Source: Warburgia ugandensis
Lineage: Eukaryota; Streptophyta; Magnoliopsida; Canellales; Canellaceae
Length of the DNA: 64,000 nt
Direction of reading: 5' to 3'
NCBI GenBank assembly: GCA_035236585.1
Contig: CP141135.1
Span: forward strand, 4,498,001-4,562,000
Of the stretch, positions 11,345 to 21,032 are shown in pieces. Within the stretch, counting starts at the first letter, position 1. Every line of letters starts with the position of its first letter. The position numbers and the translations under genes were made by a program. A model generated the notes under the pieces. That model saw only the letters and a program-made list of their open reading frames with translations. It did no database searches and was not told the DNA's origin.

Positions 11345-12060
11345 CCATCTAGGGAGTCAGCAGCTTAGTTTTCTGATTGCAGCCAATTCATTTGCAAGCC
11401 TCCATGGTGGGTTAGAGGCATCAGAGATCCTTCTGGTCATATTCACTTGATCATCTTCTATGATCAACGGTTGAAAGTCATTGAACGAGCCCAAACTAAC
11501 TCCTTTTACCATTGCAAGGACCTCTTCTCTATTACGGCTTTCGCCAATTGGTCCTAGAATCTGAACCAATGTCTTTCTTGAGCCGTCAAGAGTGACACCT
11601 CCATTGTTAGAGGGTCCTAGGTTAGCAATGGATGACCCGTTAGAATTAGTTTTTCAAGTGTCCCAGAGATGGCGACTTCCACTGTTGAATGATTTTAGAC
11701 TTGAAGGCAGAAACATTGACATAGATAGGCCACGCTTTCTTAACTCCGAGGCCGAGATTCCTGCAAAATCTTTATCAGACGATAGATCCACCAGAGGAAC
11801 TGTGAGAATATGGATTTCCAAGGACTATTCTCTGTAAGAAAAAGTTCTCTGGTTTCTCTCCCTTCAAATGTTCCAAGTGATGGCATAAGAGAACATGTCG
11901 CACGTCACTTTATCCCTCATAGAAGTTTTAGTAATTCTCCACATTTCCATGAGTTGGATAATGCTATTAGGATGAACCCAAGTACTTGAAATAATTTGAA
12001 AATGCTGTGCCAACTATTCTCAGACTGGCACTTAAGCAACAAATCATCGATACGGTCTTA
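11345..12060 (-). pseudogene. LINE ORF2 C-terminal (RNase H) remnant, inverted copy
   Basis: Minus-strand counterpart of the piece at 5.56-6.29 kb. It gives VQILGPIGESRNREEVLAMV, then a stretch with FQPLIIEDDQVN, MTRRISDASNPPWRLANELA and AAIRKLSC. The layout matches the LINE RNase H C-terminal part. Stops and frameshifts are present. It is unable to encode an active enzyme. Confidence 0.65.
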
Positions 12061-13844
12061 ATCTGAAATCTGATTTGTGATTATTTGGACTGGCTTGAGA
12101 TTATCCAAATTTAGCTTGAAATAACTGAAAATTCAACTTAACAGTGAGCTGAGTTTGTCTCAACTCATCTCAAGCACCACAAACAGTGATATGTCCCATC
12201 TCATCTCATCTCGGGTCATCTCAGATCCATCTCAAACACAACTAACACTCAAGGTACATATCATCCTTTCCTTTCCAGCTGATCGTGGGTGAGGATTCTT
12301 GATGACCTCCTTTCGTGGAAAGCTCTAAATTCTCTTTTGATCCATCCATTTACAAGATTAATTGACTAGCCTATTTATATGCACGCAATAAATTTTCTGA
12401 AAACCCATGAAGGAATTACATATCATTACCAAATTATAAGGCAATAATGTATATCCATCAAGAATGTCTAGGATCAAAACGTTGGAGTAGTTCAATGGGA
12501 GAAATTTTCCACCCAATTGAAAACTGTAACCACCAATGATATGGCCTATGTTCATTATGCTCCCAAATCGTGCTTACCAACCGTATAACAGCTCAAAACA
12601 GAAGGTTATAAAAGATTGGGAGAAAGATTAATTGAACTTCTTCAAAGGTGCACCCCAAGATTAAACATGTAACTGTTCAAAACAGTATAAGAAATTTTGA
12701 ATTCTTTTATACTAAGTATTTTTTAATTATTTGGTGTTAAATCAGGCATAAAAGTGGTCGTGGCCTTTCTGAAAGAAAATTCAAAAAGGAAAATTACATA
12801 CATGCTTTTGTAACCAGGATGAAAAAGAGGCAAAAAGTATCATTTGATTTGTTTATTCAAGCATTTTATGGGTGTTAGTGGATCGTGAGATGGAGTGAGA
12901 TAGAATAAGTTCTCATGTGACGGTGAAGATTTGAGATGCGGTGTTATACAAGGAGATTGCTTGATATTGATGGGACAGTTTTGGTTGAGATAGAGTAATA
13001 CAGAGCATAGAACAAAAATAGGAGGGGCCACTTGATGAAATTTTCAAATTAGTCCTACTGGATGGTTTTGTTTGCAACAGTGGGTACATCAGTCAAATCA
13101 GCCAAAGTATGAGATGTAATAGCTGCTATTTTACTCCATGACATAAAGTGATAGAGACCCCTAATTGAGATAAGTTCTTGATGACGACGACGATGATGAT
13201 GATATAAAGTGATAGAGGAACAAGATTGATGTGGCCACCTGTAATCGATGATAATATCTTGATGATGATGACAATGATGTAGAGTGATAACCTAAAAAGA
13301 AAAGAATATTATTAAATACTCGCATATTTTGAGATAAAATTGGGCATGTGGGCCAAGTTTATGTGAAACTTGTGCACCAAAATTAATAGAATATAACATA
13401 GACCAATGCATGGCCCCTCTTTGCATATCAGTAAAGAGAGATCAATGCATTCGGTCTCACTCAATGTAAGATTTGTAGCCTCACTTTGCATGAAACCAAC
13501 ATGTAGGCCTAGTAAAATAAAGTACAGCATAAAATCTATATATAGGTTTACTTTGCGTGCCATGTAACATGATAGTTTATTCATAAACCAATAGGTACAT
13601 AGAGATTAGGGTTGACAACGGTAGGGCGTGGAGAATCTCATTAGATTAGGATTCATAACAGCTCAGGACGCATATCAAATATCAGTGCAACATAAAGATG
13701 CTGCAATAGAGAAGCTACTACAAACTCGAGCTCTGACAGAAACGTGTGATGCTAATAACAAAAAGCCACAATGAGAGCACTCACTTCTTCTTAACATCTG
13801 CTTCCCTTCGACCAAGCCAAGGAGCATCAGCAATGAGAACATTA

Positions 13845-13935
13845 AATAACCTAAGCATTGCCCTCTTTTTAGAACTAATGAGTTGGAGCAACTTTAGAAG
13901 TTGGAACCAGTTTGATATTGTTCAGATGAAATTGG
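13845..13935 (+). pseudogene. LINE ORF2 3'-end fragment
   Basis: The frame LSIALFLELMSWSNFRSWNQ, then FDIVQMKLEYINV, corresponds to the minus-strand reading of 16.60-16.74 kb, where the frame is LSIALYLELMGW. It is a short 3' tail of the same LINE. The surrounding 136-residue open frame (13746-14156) continues into unrelated unit sequence and is not a gene. Confidence 0.55.
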
Positions 13936-14450
13936 AGTACATTAATGTCGGAGAGACGTACTTTCAAAAATTGTTAAATGACAATGGTTCTGAGAATATA
14001 GGGATTGAAAATACTATAAACCTAAATAACATTGGATATTATAGATATGAAGGTAGGATTAGAATGCCTAAAGTGAAAGAAGCTAAGATGAAAGCAGGGC
14101 ACCGTATGACAGCTTTTTGTATGATCGCGACTACAATATTCCTTCTAATAAAATAGGGACTAATTATCAATAATAGTCTCATATAAGTTAATATCATGTC
14201 TCATAGAACAAATAAGAAAATTTATGCAAGTAGTAACATGTAGGTGCTAACAAAGTAAAAAAGATTTGAAATAATTCCCCGACTGAATCATGGTCAAAGG
14301 AGGGAGATACAAAGGCGTAATATGATTGGAAAATCAAATAAAAAGCAGGGAATATAAAGAGGTTGGTCAAGCTATGTGTGTTACGTGTTATTTGTTGGTT
14401 ACACACGAAGCAGGTGATTAGAGTACGCCAGAAGTTGGTGCATGTCAGAA

Positions 14451-14623
14451 GGGGAGCCTTGGTGCAATGGTAGAATTGTCATGTATGACCTTGAGGTCAT
14501 GAGTTCAAGGTGTGGAAACAGCCTCTTGCAAAATGCAAGGGAAGGGTGCTTACTATTGACCCTTATGGTTTGCCCCGACTCTGTACCTGACATACGCGAG
14601 AACTTCGTGCACCAAGGCTGCGC
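14451..14623 (+). mobile_element. Au SINE, plus strand, first of three
   Basis: Full-length-looking copy starting GGGGAGCCTTGGTGCAATGG, with a box B-like GAGTTCAAGGTG, CCTCTTGCAAAATGCAAGGG and an end of CTTCGTGCACCAAGGCTGCG. The sequence before it, CAGAAGTTGGTGCATGTCAG, recurs before copy 3 and after it. Confidence 0.85.
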
Positions 14624-14775
14624 AAGTGATTAGAATTAATGACTGCCGTCTTGTACTGATGTTTTTTAATAGGTTAGTGATTGGTTCTTTCTTCTTCTTA
14701 TATCCATTGCTCCACTCAAAATGTCTAATGGACAAGATTTGGTTGGCGACACCTCAAAAGTTGGTACGTGCCAGA

Positions 14776-14947
14776 AGGGGAGCCTTGGCGTAATGGTAGA
14801 GTTGTCGTTGTGTGACTTTGAGATCATAGGTTCAAGGTGTTGAAATAGCCTCTTGTAAAATGCAAAGTAAGGCTGCTTACTATTAACCCTTGTGGTCCGC
14901 CCCTTCTCCTGACCCGACATATGTGGACGCTTCGTGCACCAGGGCTG
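14776..14947 (+). mobile_element. Au SINE, plus strand, second of three
   Basis: GGGGAGCCTTGGCGTAATGG to CGCTTCGTGCACCAGGGCTG, preceded by AAGTTGGTACGTGCCAGAAG. The box A and B positions of the tRNA-like head are recognisable. It has no coding function. Confidence 0.85.
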
Positions 14948-14990
14948 CACAGGTGATTAGAGTATGACAGAAGTTGGTGCGTGCCAGAAG

Positions 14991-15165
14991 GGGAGCCTTT
15001 GCGCAATGGTAGAGTTGTCGTCGTGTGACTTTGGAGCCATGGGTTCAAGGTATTGAAATAGCCTCTTGCAAAATGCAAGATAAGGTTACTTACTATTGAC
15101 CTTTATGGTCCTTCTCCAGATCCCGCACATGTGGGCGCTTCGTGCATTGGGGCTACCCTTTTTAT
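14991..15165 (+). mobile_element. Au SINE, plus strand, third of three
   Basis: GGGGAGCCTTTGCGCAATGG to TTCGTGCATTGGGGCTACCC followed by a T run. The flanks CAGAAGTTGGTGCGTGCCAG (left) and CAGAAGTTGGTGCATGCCAT (right) look like a target-site duplication shared along the cluster. Confidence 0.85.
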
Positions 15166-16060
15166 TTGAAGCACCTAATTAGAGTAGGCAGAAGTTGGTG
15201 CATGCCATCTCTGTTGTTCGAATACCTTAATTGAGTACTTAAGGATGAGTGTAGATATTAGGTTTCGGGCGTCTGGTTTTCGCTTCGTTAAGCCAATTAC
15301 TTGTTAGTCATACCATGACGTAACGATTTGCATGATTCGAACATTTAAACTAACAATTTTTTACCATTTTACTGTGCACGGTAAAGGGTGGATTGTTGTT
15401 TTAGGAAAATGATATTTGGACACCCTTTACGACTCCTTTGGAGGGTTTTCTTGTACTTTACACAGCCAGGGTCATTTTCTTGATAATCTAAACCATTGAT
15501 CTCAACGGTGTTCTATAGATGAGTCTTGTCCCAGAAGTCACATACTTCGAATTTTTTGGGTGCTAACTTCATATTTTGTATGATCTACCCATTTCAAGTA
15601 CTCAAAACAGCTCAAAAAAACTCATGGGCAGAACAACACAAAACAGCTCAAAAATATTCTTGGGCAAACCATCCAAAGATTAACAAGTGGGCCAGCATCA
15701 TAGGCCATTATTCGTAGAACATCACGTGGGTGCTTGACCAACATGAAGAAAAATGCAGCCTAAGTGTGAAAATTTCTACACCATCTCATCAAAGACTTAG
15801 ACGGGCCACAGCTAGATGCCTCAATCATGTCGGCCGGGTCATGATTTTTAACCCACATAAATATATAAATATAGGCTGAAAGCATCTGATGAGCATAAAT
15901 GGCTTACGTAACTTATCCTATGCCATTCCAAACATGATGAATGAATCTATGTATAAATAGCTATCACGGTGCTTAGAGGAAAAGGAAGCGCGTAATCCTA
16001 CCGAAACTCTTATTTCACACATGTTCAAGATTTGTACTTAAATTTGACAAATCATTGTTA

Positions 16061-16101
16061 GTTTGTATAGAGTAGATTTGGCAAATCTACTTTATACAAA
16101 C
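16061..16101. repeat. Near-perfect palindrome next to the orientation switch
   Basis: GTTTGTATAGAGTAGATTTG is followed after one base by its reverse complement with a single mismatch (20-bp arms). Homologous positions in other units contain only the right half in this form. Confidence 0.8.
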
Positions 16102-16599
16102 TCTAAATTTGACTTCTTTATAAATGCCCACCCTTTGAAATCCACCATGAGGAGTTAAAAATTACCTGATTTGCTCTTAAGTTTATTTCTATACTTTGAT
16201 ATTCTAGGCCTACAAATATGTGAAAATTAATGTGGGCCATTTGCATGCATTTTGTGCTTGTTTCTGAATAACGTATATATTTGACAAGAAGGCCCATTAT
16301 GCTATTTTTTATAAGTTTTGATGATAATGGGTACATAAATAAGTGAAATTGATTGTGGACACACGTAGAAACTGTTTCAAATTTGATTGGCAGCTATATT
16401 CCATTTTTATTTTAGATATATTGATTCAAGTGGGCCTACATGCATATAAATTAATGAGTCCCATTTTTACTGTCGTATAACTGATCTGCATTCAATTCAG
16501 GGCCCACAAATAAAGTAAAAAATTGATAGCGGGCACAGACATATTTGAATCATATAGCTGATGGTTGGTTGGATTAGTGGATCCATCAAAACATTACTA

Positions 16600-18250
16600 A
16601 ACGAAGCTTGACTTAGGCAAGACGTGGACATCAATGTACTTCAATTTTATCTAGAATAATATCAAACTGGTTCTAGCTTCTTAGTGGCTCCAACCCATTA
16701 GTTCTAAATAGAGGGCAATGCTTAAGTGAGTTTGCCTCTTTTGTAACCTTGGACTTTGAACCAACTAAAACTTTTCTCCATCAACTTGACCACCTACAAT
16801 AGTGTTCTCTTTCTCTGTCCAGATAATGTCCACCAAGTATAGGTAGCATTAAGAATTTTGGATAATCTATATATTTCTTATTTCTCATAGTAAGTCAGTA
16901 ATTTATAGCTAACTTAGAAGAAGGAAAGGGTGGTGACTGCATCCCGAATACATCATAAACTTTGGCCTACAAGTGAGTAACTTGTGGGCAACAGTGGAAG
17001 AGATGCATAGCAGATTCCTCTTATCTCAGAAAAAGAGGCCATTTCTTCTCTTGCTTGGCGCTGACAACTTGATTTTGTCCTTAGTTGGGAGCTTGTTTAC
17101 TGCAATTTGCCACAACAGAAATCCCATCCTTTGCTGTATGGTAGCAAACCAAATCTTTCTCCAAAGAGCATGGTTATCTGCGTCTGGAGAACATTGCATG
17201 TTATAGGATGATTTATTTGTAAAATAACCACTCTCAAGGGGACTTATATCATTCTGATTAGGAAAAATCCTAGCTATCGTAATCGACTCAAGAACTTCAT
17301 TGCAGATAAATGAACCTTTTTCAAGGTCTCATTCATCATCTCTTATAACGGCTACAACTTAGTCTTCCTTACTGCAAGAGGAAAGCATAGATTTGGGAAC
17401 AAAATCCCTTAGCTGACATTACCCTGCCCAGTTGTCAAATCGTAGAGGAGCTTTGCTCTCATCTGCAATAGACCATACAATACCTTCCTTAAGTAGCTCT
17501 TTACATTTTACCATCTCTGCCCATAAATGGCATGCATAGGTAGCCTTCTTCACTTTGAAGAATGAGTGAAGGTATTTAGCTCAGATAAGAGAGGACCACA
17601 GAGAGTCCTGATCGGTCAGATGTTGCCATGCGAGCTTCATTTTAAAGGCCTCATCTAACTTGATGGGGTCCCTAACACCCAATCTCCAGTGAGGCTTGCT
17701 CGTAGAAATTTGCAGACTCCATCAAACCCAGCAATGAGATTTAGCATGTTGAGACGCTTGGCATTTCATAGGAATGAATTCTGCAATCATTCAATATATC
17801 TTTGGGGATACAGGAGGCTTCCGTTGCTTAGTTATGTAGGCCTCCCATAACCAAATTAATAAAGGTTAATCCACCAGATTTCGATAGAAGTGAACCCTTT
17901 CATGATGCATGCTTCTTCGTAGACTTTTGCTTGATATAGTCTAACTATTTTTTTTGCCTTCAGTACCAACAGTGAATGGAAGACCCATGTATGTACAATT
18001 AGTCATTTCATTATTTAAGTGAAGAATCTTCATTAAGGCTTTCCTTCGAAGTTGATGAATGTTGTTTAAGAAAATAGTAGCATATTTGTGAGGTGTGATT
18101 TGAAGGCCAGATTACTTACTAAAAATTTTAAAATCCGATTTAGTTCCGCCGCACGATGAAAAATCTGCTCGAGAGAAAATGACTACATTGTCTACAGTTG
18201 GATTATTTTACAGTGCACTTATGAGTTCTTCATTGTCCTCTTTCTAGAGT
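16600..18250 (-). pseudogene. LINE ORF2 reverse transcriptase to zinc-knuckle remnant
   Basis: Minus strand, high to low coordinate: a degenerate palm (ADNVVIFS near 18.19 kb in place of FADD), NEMTNCTYMGLPFTV-type frame with GLP, EAFKMKLAWQHLTDQDSLWS (about 17.67-17.60 kb), then SIADESKAPLRFDNWAG, and farther down a Cys/His segment and a 3' tail. In plant LINEs this runs RT palm, then the KLxWxLLTxxDSLWxxL block, then GxSxxFWxDNW, then zf-RVT. Multiple stops mark it as dead. Two more copies lie at 37.69-39.46 and 56.71-57.52 kb. Confidence 0.75.
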
Positions 18251-18381
18251 GGACCGTCGTTTCAAAAACGAAGATCTTCTTGCGTAGATTGCTGGAATCA
18301 TCTTCACCTCATGGTTAAGTGTTTCTCCTTGATTGAATGCAATGCCATACATAGTGTTTATATGCAGCAAATGTTTCTAAT

Positions 18382-18466
18382 TGTTAGGAATAGAATCCTG
18401 TAATAACTACAAATTATCCTTGTAATTTAGTTGTAATATTTAATGATTCCTATAATCTCTCTAACA
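18382..18466 (-). mobile_element. Short LTR of a Ty1/copia remnant
   Basis: On the minus strand, a GAGGAGGGGG polypurine tract follows the last codons and leads straight into TGTTAGAGAG, and the block ends at ATTCCTAACA. TGTTAG and CTAACA are the inverted termini. At 85 bp the LTR is unusually short. It is either a small LTR or one with an internal deletion. Confidence 0.6.
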
Positions 18467-19097
18467 CCCCCTCCTCAAACTGAAGGTGTTGATAATGGTA
18501 ACAACTGAAGTTTGGAGCATAGAAAATGAAATCGTGGACTTGGATGTACTTTGGTAAGTAGATCTTCAATTTGACCAATAGTGGAGATGTAAGGGAGAGG
18601 AATAATGCCATTTTGATAATGTTGGCTGGTGATATAACAGTCAATTCAATGTGTTTTGTTCACTCATGAAAGACTGCATTATGAGTAATATGAATGGCAC
18701 TTTTGTTGTCATAGTGAAGATGAGTGGGCTGAGATTGCAGGATACCAAAATCTGAGAGTAATCAATGGAGCCAAAGTAACTCACAAGTAATATTAGCAAG
18801 GGGACAATATTCTAATTCCGTACTTGATCTAGACACAATATCTTGCTTCTTACTTTTTCAAGAGGTTAAAGAATTTCCTAGAAAGAGAAGATATCCAAGT
18901 AGTGGATTTTCAATCTATGACATTGCCTTCCCCAGTCAACATCAGAATATGTTTGCAAGATAGGAGTTGATGAAGAGGAGAGAACAAGGCTTTTGCGAAG
19001 AGTCTCATGAAGATAGCGAATAATCTGTAAAACAGCAGTGTGTAGTGATCAGTATGTGGAGTAGACATAAATTGGGATACTATTTTAATAGAATGAG
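18467..19097 (-). pseudogene. Ty1/copia RNase H remnant, interrupted
   Basis: Minus strand, in order: VSQFMSTPHTDHY, a degenerate YSDVDWG and STSGY-type block, a YxxLAxxxCELLWL-like block, YDNKSAIHI-like residues, and a TKHIEL-type stretch, then a C-terminus ending SLRRGC just before the polypurine tract. This is the standard layout of copia RNase H. Frames shift repeatedly. The reading continues across the large insertion: 32,634-32,680 gives LTITRANI, the residues expected directly upstream of VSQFM. Confidence 0.8.
19093..19097. repeat. Target-site duplication ATGAG (left)
   Basis: ATGAG directly precedes the TGTTAACTG start of the 5' LTR. The same five bases follow the 3' LTR at 32,629-32,633. 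Confidence 0.85.
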
Positions 19098-20749
19098 TGT
19101 TAACTGTTCAATTTTAGTTCAAATACCCTTAATTTTGCATTCAATTAGATCATCTAACTGATCAAATTTGTAACTTTTAGCTTGATTTTGAATTTAGCTC
19201 TAATTGATTATCAAATAATTAAATTGTCAAAATCAACGGTCAGATATCATTAAGAGCTAATATGTGGATTAAAGTATGATCGAGATGAATCTCATTGCAT
19301 TTTGTATGGTGCAAATAAACTAAATTAACTATTGAATAGCTTGGATCAAATCAGTGGACTAGATCATCATCAAGGAACAAAAGGTACATGGGCAATTGAT
19401 TAAGGAAGTGAAATGGAAACATGAACTTGTGGAAAAGTTTCCAAAGTAAAGGGGGAGAAACCAAATTAGAGGGGTATGGTTGCCCCACTTTCCCAGGGCT
19501 CCTACACTCCTGTTTTGGCATCACACTAAGGAGGAAACCCATGAACTTTCCTTCCACTTCACGTCTCTCTCCCTTTTAGGCTGGGCTGGAAAAGAGGAAC
19601 CCATCCTTTGCCATTCTCCTTCTTCTCTACCCCCATCTCTTTCCTCTTCTCACTTTCTCTCTATCTCTTCTTCAACCTCCCTTGGCTGACCCGTAGGAGG
19701 AGGTAGACCACCTTCATCTTCCCCCACTTTTCTCCCCTTCCCATCTCTTGATCCTTCTCCTCTTGCTCTCTCTATCTCACTCTCCTTCCTCTGCCTTCTC
19801 TCCTCACTCTCTCTCTCTCTCACGCTCACATTCCCTATATTAACCTTTATCTCTCTCAATTATTTCTCTATTATATCCTGCCTCTATCTCCCCAGACAGG
19901 TCGGCAACCTCCCTGCTTCTCTTCTCTTTCATGCACCACAACACACCCCTCTGTTTCCCTCTTACCTCTCTTCTTCTCTTCACCAACCCCCCCCCTCTCT
20001 CTCTCTTTGCCAGTCGACGCCCTTCAATACATTGCATCGGTTTCATCCCCTGTTGCTCACCTCCCCTGTTTGCTTCCCACTAGCTATTCCCCTGCCCAGT
20101 GCACTCCTCTGTGCTCTCTCCATGCTTCCCCCTCTCTACGTTCCACAGAAAAGGTTTCCCTCTTCCTCCCAGCGCAACACCATCCCAGGTGGCACCTATA
20201 CCAATCACAGACCAGCATCACTACCCAGACCAGCACCGGTAGAATCCCAGCATTGGCGATCGACCTCCATATCCAGCGTCGTCAGTCCCTTCTCCTCCAT
20301 CAGCATGGCCACAGTGGCAACCCCTCTTTCTCCTTCTCGTTCTCCACTGCCCTTCACAACCCTAGTCTTTGATCTATTAGCTCAGCCAATCGACACTGAT
20401 ACTAGTCACCAGCTAGCTTCATCCTTGCCTTCCCTTGATCACCCGCCATTGTACTTAAGCACCGGCACCTCTGCCTCTTTCCCTCTTTGTTGCATTTGCT
20501 CTTTTACCATCTCACATCTGTCATTCCCTCTTCTGAGTTTTTCACTTCATCGGTTGATATCTCCATCACCGCCGGCTCATCCTCACTCTCTTAGGCACCT
20601 CCTTTCTCCTCCCTTCTGTTCACACCAGCCTTAGCACTGGGCGGATCACCATCACAACACAAACTTCTCCTCCTTCTCAATCCCTTCCTCTTGCAGCTTA
20701 AAAGGACAAGGTTTTCGCTGTTTCCCCCTAGATTTCTTCTCTCCCCTCT

Positions 20750-20787
20750 CTTCTTCTTCTTCTTCTTCTTCTTCTTCTTCTTCTTCT
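20750..20787 (+). repeat. TTC trinucleotide microsatellite in the 5' LTR
   Basis: About twelve TTC repeats. The matching place in the 3' LTR (about 32.21 kb) has only CTTCTCCTCC, so it expanded after insertion. Confidence 0.85.
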
Positions 20788-21032
20788 CCTCATCTCTTCT
20801 TCTCCTCCTCACCTCTTCTCCTCCTCCTCCAGCTTCCCTCCTCCATCGTTAGGTTTTTCTCTGGTTTTCTTTTAAAACCAGAATTCCAAAAAAATTCCAA
20901 TTTTGCCCTAGGAAAATAAATAAAATTCCATTTGTATCCTTGATTTTAATGACATATGTGTTCCACTTCTATTCCAGTTTTTCCTTATCCCTATTCTACA
21001 TATCCAAGGACAATGTTATCCAAGACTGTTTA

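Larger units (their letters stand above)
8973..13840 (-). repeat. Duplicated unit U2, inverted, carries gene 1
   Basis: This is the reverse complement of the unit at about 57.5-62.4 kb. Read right to left it shows the same order: TTGCTGCATC-type block, MITE-like ATGAG-rich block (12.17-12.23 kb), LINE RNase H piece (12.06-11.35 kb), gene with microsatellite on its 3' side, promoter-distal part (9.6-8.98 kb). It is the only complete inverted unit and accounts for gene 1 being the only copy on the plus strand. Confidence 0.75.
14160..16020 (-). repeat. Duplicated unit U3, inverted partial, gene lost
   Basis: Reads as the reverse complement of the promoter-distal part of the units (about 61.8-62.95 kb). 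Landmarks include the block with AGCCAATTACTTGTTAGTCAT at 15.29 kb, the AATCTAAACCATTGATCTCAACGG block at 15.49 kb and the end at about 16.0 kb. It stops just before the gene would begin, where orientation switches to plus. Three SINE copies lie inside it. Confidence 0.6.
16021..18250 (+). repeat. Duplicated unit U3', plus orientation, distal part plus LINE
   Basis: Matches 36.98-39.42 kb in the same order: the AAGATTTGTMCTTAAATTTG block, the CCATGAGRAGYYAGAAGTTG-type block, a block with a 'gggcccaca' segment, then the LINE RT region. The orientation switch at about 16,020 from inverted to plus marks a rearrangement breakpoint. Confidence 0.6.

Noticed and set aside
14451..14530. Possible tRNA genes
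   Set aside because: The tRNA-like heads belong to SINEs with the characteristic 3' part, and they do not fold into a complete cloverleaf by eye.
20032..20634. A 200-residue Ser/Pro/Leu-rich frame
   Set aside because: It lies in the CT-rich core of an LTR and the frame is not kept in the 3' LTR.
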